From positions 124,001 through 188,000 of the forward strand of contig NZ_JAPFPY010000008.1 of NCBI RefSeq assembly GCF_026240945.1: DNA of 64,000 nucleotides, read 5' to 3'. Origin of the DNA: Mycolicibacterium sp. J2 (GTDB lineage: Bacteria; Actinomycetota; Actinomycetes; Mycobacteriales; Mycobacteriaceae). The translations under genes and the position numbers were made by a program. The notes below the pieces were generated by a model, which made no database searches, was not told the DNA's origin, and saw only the letters and a program-made list of their open reading frames with translations. Positions 57,144 through 64,000 of this stretch are shown here, piece by piece (the first letter of the stretch is position 1; every line of letters starts with the position of its first letter).

Positions 57144-57826
57144 GAAGCCTCAGCAGGGCGGCGCTGCTGCTGTTCGGGCTCGTCGGGTACGGCCTGTCGA
57201 TGGCCATGATGGTGCGCGCCGGACTCGGACTGGACCCGTGGGACGTATTTCATCAGGGCCTGACCCGGCACACCCCGATGACGATCGGGACCGCCACGGC
57301 CGTGGTCGGCGTCGTCGTGCTGCTGGCCTGGATCCCGCTGCGCAACAAGCCCGGCATCGGCACGGTTGCCAACGTCATCGTCATCGCCGTGACCGTCGAT
57401 GCCGGGCTGGCCCTGCTCACCGCACCGGAGTCACTGCCGGCCCGCATCGCCCTCATGCTGGGCGCGGTCCTGCTCAACGCCGTCAGCACCGTGCTCTACA
57501 TCGGCGCCGGACTCGGCCCCGGGCCACGCGATGGGCTGATGACCGGCCTGGTGGCGCGCACCGGCCTGTCGGTCCGGCTGGTCCGCACCGCCATCGAGGC
57601 CACCGTGCTGGCGGCCGGTTGGCTGCTGGGCGGCACCGTCGGTGTCGGCACCGTGGTCTACGCCTTCGGGATCGGCCCGCTGGTCCAGCTGATCCTGCGG
57701 ATCATGCCCCGCCGGCTGCTGTTCCACGACTTCGGCGCCGCGGGGCGCTCCCGGGCCGGTGAGGAGTCCGACACTACGATGGGCGAGTGCCAGACACCGA
57801 GCGTGAATCCGATCCAGACCTGCTGA
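57140..57826 (+). CDS. YczE/YyaS/YitT family membrane protein
   Basis: 228 residues with five to six helices. ALLLFGLVGYGLSMAMMVRA with GLGLDPWDVFHQG and the second-half GAGLGPGPRDGLMTG are the repeated motif of the YczE family. Members are often encoded next to MocR regulators. The transported or sensed compound is not known; a vitamin- or amino-acid-like compound has been suggested for related pairs. The end overlaps the start of the ABC ATPase gene by 40 bp. Confidence 0.85.
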   Translation: MRSLSRAALLLFGLVGYGLSMAMMVRAGLGLDPWDVFHQGLTRHTPMTIGTATAVVGVVVLLAWIPLRNKPGIGTVANVIVIAVTVDAGLALLTAPESLPARIALMLGAVLLNAVSTVLYIGAGLGPGPRDGLMTGLVARTGLSVRLVRTAIEATVLAAGWLLGGTVGVGTVVYAFGIGPLVQLILRIMPRRLLFHDFGAAGRSRAGEESDTTMGECQTPSVNPIQTC

Positions 57827-58626
57827 TCGATTTCGCCAGAGTCAGCCTGCGCCGCGGCGGAAAAACGCTGGTCGGCCCCCTCGATTGGGCCGTCGAACTC
57901 GACGAGCGCTGGGTGGTGATCGGCCCCAACGGGGCCGGTAAGACCTCGCTGTTGCGGATCGCCGCCGCGGTTGACCATCCGTCGTCGGGCACCGCGTTCG
58001 TGTTGGGGGAGCGACTCGGCCGCACCGACATGGCCGAGCTGCGCAGCCGGGTCGGGCTGTCCAGTTCGGCACTGAGCCAACGCGTGCCCGACGACGAGGT
58101 GGTACGCGATCTGGTGGTCTCGGCCGGGTACGCGGTACTGGGCCGGTGGCGCGAGAAATACGACGACGTCGACTACGAGCAGGCCGTCGACATGCTGGAG
58201 AGCGTCGGCGCCGAGCATCTGGCCGAGCGCACCTACGGAACGCTGTCCGAAGGTGAACGCAAGCGTGTGCTCATCGCGCGGTCGTTGATGACCGATCCGG
58301 AACTGTTGCTGCTCGACGAACCCGCCGCCGGCCTGGACCTGGGCGGCCGCGAGGAACTGGTGGCCCGGCTGGCCGATCTGGCCGCCGACCCGGACGCGCC
58401 GGCCATCGTGCTGGTCACCCATCATGTCGAGGAGATCCCGCCCGGCTTCAGCCACTGCCTGCTGTTGTCCGAAGGGGCGGTGGTGGCCTCCGGGTTGCTC
58501 ACCGACGTGCTGACATCGGAGAACTTGTCGACGGCATTCGGGCAGTCGATCGCCCTCGAGATGGTCGAGGGACGCTACTTCGCGCGGCGGGTGCGCAGCC
58601 GCGCGGCACACAGGAGGCGCGCATGA
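57787..58626 (+). CDS. ABC transporter ATP-binding protein (Rv3041c-like)
   Basis: 279 residues from GTG 57787. Walker A GPNGAGKTSLL, signature LSEGERKRV, Walker B LLLLDEPAAGLDL, and the H-loop in LVTHHVEEIPPG. It has no permease gene next to it, only the YczE-type protein, as in M. tuberculosis where Rv3041c is also orphan-like. The single-domain ATPase resembles ModF/PhrA or CcmA-like forms. The substrate is unknown. Confidence 0.9.
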   Translation: MPDTERESDPDLLIDFARVSLRRGGKTLVGPLDWAVELDERWVVIGPNGAGKTSLLRIAAAVDHPSSGTAFVLGERLGRTDMAELRSRVGLSSSALSQRVPDDEVVRDLVVSAGYAVLGRWREKYDDVDYEQAVDMLESVGAEHLAERTYGTLSEGERKRVLIARSLMTDPELLLLDEPAAGLDLGGREELVARLADLAADPDAPAIVLVTHHVEEIPPGFSHCLLLSEGAVVASGLLTDVLTSENLSTAFGQSIALEMVEGRYFARRVRSRAAHRRRA

Positions 58627-58691
58627 GCGAAGCTTGCGAGCGAACCATCGGCGCCGAATGTGCCGTCCGAGCCTGCGAGGCCGGCGCATGA
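58623..58691 (+). CDS. 22-codon micro-ORF linking ABC ATPase and Nudix genes
   Basis: ATG 58623 overlaps the ABC gene's TGA (ATGA), and its own TGA overlaps ATG 58688 of the Nudix gene (ATGA). The peptide would be MSEACERTIGAECAVRACEA plus GA. Its first bases, ATGAGCGAAGCTTGCGA, repeat at the Nudix start as ATGAGCGAAGCTCGCGA, so the start region seems duplicated with 65 bp spacing. Confidence 0.4.
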   Translation: MSEACERTIGAECAVRACEAGA

Positions 58692-59512
58692 GCGAAGCTC
58701 GCGACCCGTTGATTCCCCGGCCGGCCTCGACGGTGATGCTGCTGCGTGACCAGGGCACCCCGGAGTCGCTGGAGATCTTCCTGATGCGCAGGCACTCCGC
58801 GATGGACTTCGTCGCGGGCGTGATGGTGTTCCCCGGCGGCGGTGTCGACGACCGTGATCGCGGCCAGGACATCGCCTGGTACGGCCCCGACCCGGCGTGG
58901 TGGGCCGGGCGCCTCAACGTCGACGTCGACCTGGCCGAGGCGCTGGTGTGCGCCGCCGCCCGCGAGACATTCGAGGAGTCCGGGGTGCTGTTCGCCGGGG
59001 CGGCCGACGACTCGGACGTCCTCGTCGACGATGCATCGGTGTACCGGGAGCAGCGCGCGGCGCTGGCCAACAATTCGCTGTCCTTCGCGGATTTCCTGCG
59101 CACCGAGAAGCTGGTGCTGCGAGCCGACCTGCTGCGGCCCTGGGCCAACTGGGTCACCCCGAAAGAGGAGCGCACCCGCCGCTACGACACCTACTTCTTC
59201 GTCGGTGCGCTGCCGGCCGGCCAGCGCGCCGACGGGGAGAACACCGAGAGTGACCGCGCGTTCTGGTCCACCCCGCAGGCGGCCCTCGACGAGTTCGCCG
59301 AGGGCCGATCGTTCCTGCTGCCGCCGACCTGGTCGCAATTGGATTCGCTGAACGGGCGGACCGTGGCCGAGGTGCTGGCCACCGAGCGCAAGATCGTCGC
59401 GATGGAGCCTCGGCTGTCCGCGGACAAGGGGACCGGCGACTGGGATATCGAGTTCTTCGACGGGGCCCGGTACAACGCCGCGCGTAACCGGCGCGCACCC
59501 GAGGGGTACTGA
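58688..59512 (+). CDS. Nudix hydrolase (Rv3040c-like)
   Basis: 274 residues from ATG 58688. The Nudix box is split in the usual way for the NUDT7/8-type branch: GGGVDDRD... and then [11 protein letters not shown], with the REXXEE metal-binding glutamates. VMLLRDQG and [19 protein letters not shown] precede it. NUDT7-like enzymes hydrolyse CoA or acyl-CoA pyrophosphate bonds, which would fit the enoyl-CoA hydratase next door, by inference. The next gene starts 2 bp after. Confidence 0.9.
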   Translation: MSEARDPLIPRPASTVMLLRDQGTPESLEIFLMRRHSAMDFVAGVMVFPGGGVDDRDRGQDIAWYGPDPAWWAGRLNVDVDLAEALVCAAARETFEESGVLFAGAADDSDVLVDDASVYREQRAALANNSLSFADFLRTEKLVLRADLLRPWANWVTPKEERTRRYDTYFFVGALPAGQRADGENTESDRAFWSTPQAALDEFAEGRSFLLPPTWSQLDSLNGRTVAEVLATERKIVAMEPRLSADKGTGDWDIEFFDGARYNAARNRRAPEGY

Positions 59513-59514
59513 CC

Positions 59515-60207
59515 GTGCGCGAGTTCGTCACCCTGGTCGTCGACGACGGCATCGGCACGCTGGTGCTGTCCCGTCCGCCGGGCAACGCGCTGACCCGGCA
59601 GATGTGTCGTGAGATCGGCGAAGCAGCCGCGGAACTGGGTGGCGATCCGGCCGTCAGCGCGGTGATCGTCTACGGCGGTCACGAAGTGTTCTGTGCCGGT
59701 GACGACGTGCCCGAGCTGCGCCGGCTACAGCCCGGGGATGCCGAGAGCATCACCCGGACGTGCCGGGCCGCCGTCGACGCCGTCGCCGGAATCCCGAAAC
59801 CCACCATCGCCGCGGTGACCGGCTACGCGCTGGGGTCCGGGTTGGCGTTGGCGTTGGCCGCCGACTGGCGGGTGTCCGGTGACAACGTCAAGTTCGGGGC
59901 CACCGAGGTGCTGGCCGGGCTGTTGCCCGCGGCGGGCACGGCCGGTCTGGTCCGCGCGATCGGCGTGAGCCGGGCCAAGGACCTGGTGTTCAGCGGCCGG
60001 TTCGTGGGCGCCGAGGAGGCGTTGGACATCGGCCTGACCGACGAGATGGTGGCCCCGGACGGCGTGTACGACGTCGCACTGGCCCGGGCCCGGCGCTTCC
60101 TTGAGGCGCCCGCGCATGTGCTGGCCGGGGCCAAGGGAATGATCGACGGCGCTGGTGACGGGGTGCGCCACTACGTCGAGGTCTTCGCGAAGGCGACCGG
60201 GAGTTAG
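59515..60207 (+). CDS. echA17: Enoyl-CoA hydratase/isomerase family
   Basis: 230 residues from GTG 59515. The crotonase oxyanion-hole segments are [15 protein letters not shown] and [24 protein letters not shown] [19 protein letters not shown], and the catalytic-glutamate position lies in [12 protein letters not shown]. Orthologue by position of Rv3039c (EchA17), which I recall as about 254 residues. It adds water to enoyl-CoA in fatty acid beta-oxidation, or has an isomerase role. Confidence 0.87.
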   Translation: MREFVTLVVDDGIGTLVLSRPPGNALTRQMCREIGEAAAELGGDPAVSAVIVYGGHEVFCAGDDVPELRRLQPGDAESITRTCRAAVDAVAGIPKPTIAAVTGYALGSGLALALAADWRVSGDNVKFGATEVLAGLLPAAGTAGLVRAIGVSRAKDLVFSGRFVGAEEALDIGLTDEMVAPDGVYDVALARARRFLEAPAHVLAGAKGMIDGAGDGVRHYVEVFAKATGS

Positions 60208-60216
60208 GCTGCCCAT

Positions 60217-61224
60217 ATGACGAGCACGGACCACACGCCCGCCGAGACCGATGTCGCCGCCGGAGCGGCTCCGGCCCCCAACCCGCACGCCACGGCCGAA
60301 CAGGTCGCGGCCGCGCTGAAGGACACCAAGCTGGCCCAGGTGCTCTACCACGACTGGGAAGCCGAGACCTACGACGACAAGTGGTCCATCTCCTACGACC
60401 AGCGCTGTATCGACTATGCCCGCGGCCGGTTCGACGCCATCGTGCCCGACGAGGTGCAACGCGAACTGCCCTACGACCGGGCTCTGGAGCTGGGCTGCGG
60501 CACCGGCTTCTTCCTGCTCAACCTGATCCAGGCCGGGGTGGCCCGGCGCGGTTCGGTCACCGACCTGTCACCGGGCATGGTGAAGGTGGCCACCCGCAAC
60601 GGACAGGGCCTGGGGCTGGACGTCGACGGTCGGGTCGCCGACGCCGAGGGCATCCCGTATGAGGACAACACCTTCGACCTGGTGGTCGGGCACGCGGTCT
60701 TGCATCACATCCCCGATGTGGAGCTGTCCCTGCGTGAGGTGGTACGCGTGCTCAAGCCGGGTGGGCGCTTCGTGTTCGCCGGTGAGCCGACCAGTAAGGG
60801 CAACGTCTACGCCCGCAACCTGTCGACGTTGACGTGGCATCTGTCCACCAACATCACCAAGCTGCCCGGCCTGGAAGGCTGGCGCCGGCCGCAGGCCGAA
60901 CTCGACGAGTCCTCCCGCGCCGCCGCACTGGAGGCCGTGGTGGACCTGCACACGTTCGAGCCGTCGGATCTGGAGCGGATGGCCACCAATGCCGGTGCGG
61001 TCGAGGTCGCCACTGCCAGTGAGGAATTCACCGCCGCCATGCTGGGCTGGCCGATCCGCACCTTCGAGGCGTCGGTGCCCCCCGGCAAACTGGGTTGGGG
61101 CTGGGCCAAATTCGCGTTCAACAGCTGGACGTCGCTGTCCTGGGTGGACTCCAACGTGTGGCGCCGGGTGGTGCCCAAGGGCTGGTTCTACAACGTGATG
61201 GTCACCGGGGTCAAGCCGTCCTAG
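60217..61224 (+). CDS. SAM-dependent class I methyltransferase (Rv3038c-like)
   Basis: 335 residues from ATG 60217. Motif I is ALELGCGTGFFLLNLI, motif II is VADAEGIPYEDNTFDLVVGH, and VLHHIPDVELSLREVVRVLK is motif III/post III, as in UbiE-like small-molecule methyltransferases. The C-terminal part is helical. The substrate is not known. The acidic N-terminus (residues 1-20) looks disordered. The 3' end overlaps the probable start of the next gene. Confidence 0.9.
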   Translation: MTSTDHTPAETDVAAGAAPAPNPHATAEQVAAALKDTKLAQVLYHDWEAETYDDKWSISYDQRCIDYARGRFDAIVPDEVQRELPYDRALELGCGTGFFLLNLIQAGVARRGSVTDLSPGMVKVATRNGQGLGLDVDGRVADAEGIPYEDNTFDLVVGHAVLHHIPDVELSLREVVRVLKPGGRFVFAGEPTSKGNVYARNLSTLTWHLSTNITKLPGLEGWRRPQAELDESSRAAALEAVVDLHTFEPSDLERMATNAGAVEVATASEEFTAAMLGWPIRTFEASVPPGKLGWGWAKFAFNSWTSLSWVDSNVWRRVVPKGWFYNVMVTGVKPS

Positions 61225-62378
61225 CTTTCGGCCTCGACGACGTCGAGTATCTGCGTAGCGACCAAGGCCGGGCCGCGCTGGCCGAAGTCGATGGTTACCG
61301 GCTGACCGAGGCCAGTCGGGTGGCCGATATCGCTTCGGCTCGAACGTCTTTCGGTGACCATGCCGCGGTTCTGGTGGAGACGGTGCTGTTGCGGCGTAAG
61401 GCCGCTGCCAAGTTCGCCGACCCGTCGGGCTGGCTGTTCACCGACGAGGCGTTGCAGCAGTGCACCGCTGAGCCGGTGGCCCGGCACCGGGCCGCGCGGC
61501 TGGCCGGCAGGCCCGTGCATGACGTGACGTGTTCGGTCGGTGCGGAGTTGGCCGCCCTGCGGGGCACCGCCGAGGTACTACTGGGCAGCGATCTGGACCC
61601 GGTGCGACTTGCCATGGCCCGCAACAATGTCGCGGGGGTGCAGCTGTGCCGCGCCGATGCGTTGGCACCGGTCACCCGCGACACCGTCGTGGTGGCCGAC
61701 CCGGCCCGGCGCAGTGCGGGGCGGCGGCGGTTCGACCCGCGCGATTACACCCCGGCGCTGGACCTGCTGCTGGAGGCCTACCGCGGGCGTGACCTGGTGG
61801 TGAAGTGCGCCCCCGGAATCGATTTCGGTCAACTCGGTGAGCTCGGTTTCCGCGGTGAGATCGAGGTGTGCTCACTGGGCGGCAGTGTGCGTGAGGCCTG
61901 CCTGTGGTCGGCCGGGCTGGCCACCGCGGGGCGCCGGGCCACCCTGCTGGATCGTGGCGAGCAGATCACCGACACCGATCCCGACGACTGCCCGGTGGCA
62001 CCGGCAGGACGCTGGATCGTCGACCCAGACGGCGCCGTGGTGCGGGCCGGACTGGTACGCCAGTACGGGACCAGGCACGGGCTATGGCAACTGGATCCCG
62101 ATATCGCCTATCTGTCCGGTGACGAATTGCCAGAGGGTGTCCGGGGTTTCGAGGTGCTCGCCGAGATCGGATTCGACGAGAAGCGGTTGCGCCGGGAACT
62201 GAGCGCGCGTGACGTGGGGGCGGTCGAGATTCTGGTGCGCGGTGTGGACGTCGACCCGGACGCGTTGCGGCGACGCCTCAAACCGCGGGGCACCGAGCGG
62301 CTCAGCGTGGTGATCACTCGGATCGGCACCGGTGCGGCAAGCCGCGCGGTGGCGTTCATTTGTCGGCCGTCGCGATGA
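61158..62378 (+). CDS. THUMP-like/class I methyltransferase-like protein (Rv3037c-like)
   Basis: Up to 406 residues if started at GTG 61158 inside the methyltransferase gene; homology to Rv3037c seems to begin only at FGLDDVEYLRSDQG (about 61229), where no ATG, GTG or TTG is in frame. The start is therefore uncertain. Residues from there: RRKAAAKFADP, LFTDEALQQCTAEPVARHRA, VHDVTCSVGAELAAL (SAM-binding), [31 protein letters not shown], and the C-terminal RLSVVITRIG THUMP-like end. The family is RNA-methyltransferase-like; the RNA target is unknown. Confidence 0.82.
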   Translation: MAPGGAQGLVLQRDGHRGQAVLAFGLDDVEYLRSDQGRAALAEVDGYRLTEASRVADIASARTSFGDHAAVLVETVLLRRKAAAKFADPSGWLFTDEALQQCTAEPVARHRAARLAGRPVHDVTCSVGAELAALRGTAEVLLGSDLDPVRLAMARNNVAGVQLCRADALAPVTRDTVVVADPARRSAGRRRFDPRDYTPALDLLLEAYRGRDLVVKCAPGIDFGQLGELGFRGEIEVCSLGGSVREACLWSAGLATAGRRATLLDRGEQITDTDPDDCPVAPAGRWIVDPDGAVVRAGLVRQYGTRHGLWQLDPDIAYLSGDELPEGVRGFEVLAEIGFDEKRLRRELSARDVGAVEILVRGVDVDPDALRRRLKPRGTERLSVVITRIGTGAASRAVAFICRPSR

Positions 62379-62440
62379 CGTCACAGGTAATCTGGCGGCG
62401 ACGGCGTCCGTGCCGTCCCGGACCCGGAGGATGTCACCCG

Positions 62441-63127
62441 ATGCGAGTTGTTTCGCTGGTCGTGTCTGTTGTGCTGCTGGGGTCCGCCGGCACGGCCATG
62501 GCCTCGGCCGCCCCGCCGAAATGTTCCGATGTGGGCGGTAACCCGGGGCCGGACGCGACCTGCGTGGTGCAGGCCACGGAACCGGCCTACACGCTGAACA
62601 TCACGTTCCCGACCGATTTCCCGGACCAGAACGCCGTCTTCGATTACGTCAAGCAGACCCGCGACGGGTTCCTGAACGTCGCACGGACGCCGGACTCGCG
62701 CGGTATGCCCTACGAGTTGGACACCACCACAACGAAGTACGACTCGTCGGTGCCGCCCCGGAACACGCAGTCGGTGGTCTTCACCACCTACCAGAACGTC
62801 GGCGGCGCGCACCCGCAGACCTTCTACAAGGCCTTCAACTGGGATCAGACGCTGCGCAAGCCGATCACGTTCGAGAACCTGTTCCGCGCCGGCACCGACC
62901 CGTTGCCTGCGATCTTCCCCGTGGTGCAGGCCGAACTGGCCAAGCAGTCGGGTCTGTTCAATCCGGTGGCGCCGGCGGCGGGCCTGGACCCGGCGAACTA
63001 TCAGAACTTCGCGATCACCAACGACGCGATCATCTTCTTCTTCAGCCAGGGTGAGCTGTTGCCGGAAGCCGCCGGGGCCGTGCAGGTGTCCGTGCCGCGC
63101 GGGCCGATCGATCCCATGATGGCCTGA
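62441..63127 (+). CDS. Secreted TB22.2 homologue (Rv3036c-like), RsiV/DUF3298-like domain
   Basis: 228 residues from ATG 62441, with GGAGG 11 nt upstream. The signal peptide VVSLVVSVVLLGSAGTAMAS ends at SAAPP. The mature part includes PAYTLNITFPTDFPDQNAVF, QNVGGAHPQTFYKAFNWD, PITFENLF and FAITNDAIIFFFSQGELLP, matching M. tuberculosis TB22.2. The VGGAHPxT segment is shared with the DUF3298/RsiV C-terminal domain. An esterase activity has been assigned to TB22.2; I see no classical lipase motif. Confidence 0.88.
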   Translation: MRVVSLVVSVVLLGSAGTAMASAAPPKCSDVGGNPGPDATCVVQATEPAYTLNITFPTDFPDQNAVFDYVKQTRDGFLNVARTPDSRGMPYELDTTTTKYDSSVPPRNTQSVVFTTYQNVGGAHPQTFYKAFNWDQTLRKPITFENLFRAGTDPLPAIFPVVQAELAKQSGLFNPVAPAAGLDPANYQNFAITNDAIIFFFSQGELLPEAAGAVQVSVPRGPIDPMMA

Positions 63128-63129
63128 GT

Positions 63130-64000
63130 TCAGGCCGGGGCGAAACCGTAGACTTGGCCGTCACTGGTCGCGGTGATCACGCGGCGATCATGTCCGACCG
63201 ACACCCCGACCGGCCATCCCGTGGCCTCTGGGAGCCCGTAGCGGTTCAGCGGATGCCCGTCGGTCGGGTCGAAGGCCAACAGCGCCAAGCCGTTCGCACC
63301 GTCGCGGGTCACGGTGTACGCCACCCGTGCGCCGGCCTGACTCGAGGTCGACAGCGGCTCGGTGTCGGCACGGGTCCAGGCGATCTTGCCGTCGGGGTTG
63401 ATGCCCACCAGTTCGGCGCCCGGTCCGCCGCCGGCGACGATCACGCCCTGCGGTGACACCGACGGTGGCGTCTGGGGCTGGAAGCCCAGTGCCACCGACC
63501 ATTTCGCTGTGCCGTTGGCGGTGTCGACGGCCCACAGCTTGCCGTCGCGCCCGTTGACGTAGGCGGTGCGGCCATCGGCCGAGAGCACCGGCGCGGCGAG
63601 CGGGCCACCCCCCACCGCGGTGCTGGTCCATTCGCGGGTCAGCATCGGTGTCTGGTTCGGCTTGTAGCGCAGGCCGATCAGTTCCGGGGCTGCTGCCTGG
63701 GGTTCCCACAGGGTGGCCACCACGATGCCGGTGTCCGGGGAGAACGCGGGCGCCGCCGCCACCGGGCACCCACGCCGGGCTGGCGGGCAATCCTGCAGGC
63801 CGCGTTGCGCATCCGTCGGGTCCACCCCCGCCACCAAGTCCAGCGGGGTGCCGATCACGGTGCCGCGGTGGGCGTCGAACACCAGCACCTGGCCCAGATG
63901 AGTGACCACCAGCAGCTGGCCGGGGTCCAGCAGTCGTGGTGTGGTGGGCATCCCGATGACGGGTTCGCGCCAGCGGATCCACTGGGTCGGCGGGAATGAC
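63130..64000 (-). CDS. PQQ/WD40-like beta-propeller protein (Rv3035-like), N-terminus cut by window edge
   Basis: The last ~289 codons lie in the window; the gene continues past position 64000. Repeated blades contain AYVNGRDGKLWAVDTANG and WSVALGFQPQTPPSV, GPGAELVGINPDGKIAWTRA, and ALLAFDPTDGHPLNRYGLP, ending VITATSDGQVYGFAPA, typical of quinoprotein-like propellers. It matches Rv3035 in order and sequence pattern. Rv3035 is thought to be exported, but the signal lies outside the window. Its stop faces the TB22.2 homologue stop 2 bp away. Confidence 0.88.
   Translation of the reverse strand, partial: SFPPTQWIRWREPVIGMPTTPRLLDPGQLLVVTHLGQVLVFDAHRGTVIGTPLDLVAGVDPTDAQRGLQDCPPARRGCPVAAAPAFSPDTGIVVATLWEPQAAAPELIGLRYKPNQTPMLTREWTSTAVGGGPLAAPVLSADGRTAYVNGRDGKLWAVDTANGTAKWSVALGFQPQTPPSVSPQGVIVAGGGPGAELVGINPDGKIAWTRADTEPLSTSSQAGARVAYTVTRDGANGLALLAFDPTDGHPLNRYGLPEATGWPVGVSVGHDRRVITATSDGQVYGFAPA

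Overview
This is high-GC actinobacterial chromosome, almost certainly from a fast-growing environmental Mycobacterium (Mycolicibacterium). The evidence is gene order. From about 7.8 kb to the right edge the core genes follow, in reverse orientation, the M. tuberculosis block Rv3059 to Rv3035: cyp136, TetR, SDR, dinP, TetR, FMN reductase, nrdH-nrdI-nrdE, TetR, Baeyer-Villiger monooxygenase, nrdF2, a DUF3349 gene, adhC, fecB, ctaD, serB2, ABC ATPase, Nudix, echA17, methyltransferase, the Rv3037c homologue, the TB22.2 homologue and Rv3035. These assignments come from remembered family sequences, not from a search. GTG starts and 4-base stop/start overlaps (ATGA, GTGA) are frequent.

Layout. 0-7.8 kb: a truncated sulfite-oxidase-like molybdoenzyme, a two-domain zinc peptidase lipoprotein, a TauE/SafE permease, an APC permease, a nucleotidyltransferase coupled to a Fic protein with a VbhA-like N-terminus, and a free-standing LeuA-type regulatory domain behind a structured RNA leader with a 14-codon ORF. 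7.8-14.5 kb: cyp136/TetR/SDR, then a minus-strand operon TetR-dinP-ATPase, then an FMN reductase. 14.5-26.3 kb: the class Ib ribonucleotide reductase loci nrdHIE and nrdF, each preceded by paired NrdR-box-like sites 32 bp apart, separated by accessory genes. 26.3-37 kb: small secreted protein, SOUL protein, topoisomerase IB, two paralogous tiny genes, a histidine kinase with two response regulators, a bicupin, and a PaoABC-like three-subunit molybdenum aldehyde oxidoreductase. 38-51 kb: an 11-gene, almost gapless operon for peptide-type ABC uptake and ureide breakdown (allantoinase, racemase-like protein, allantoicase) with an isochorismatase-like hydrolase, a lactonase-like metallo-beta-lactamase and an IPNS-like dioxygenase, controlled by a divergent TetR. 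51-64 kb: fecB, ctaD, serB2, a MocR/YczE pair and the conserved Rv3041c-Rv3035 run.

How the genes work together. NrdH, NrdI, NrdE and NrdF form one deoxynucleotide-producing system, probably under NrdR. The ureide operon would import a ureide and convert allantoin through allantoate to ureidoglycolate and urea; no urease or ureidoglycolate lyase is visible here. The accessory islands inserted into the conserved backbone hold most of the unexplained biology. The strongest candidate for an undescribed system is the RNA leader plus orphan LeuA regulatory domain at 7.25-7.78 kb, followed by the nucleotidyltransferase/Fic pair immediately upstream.
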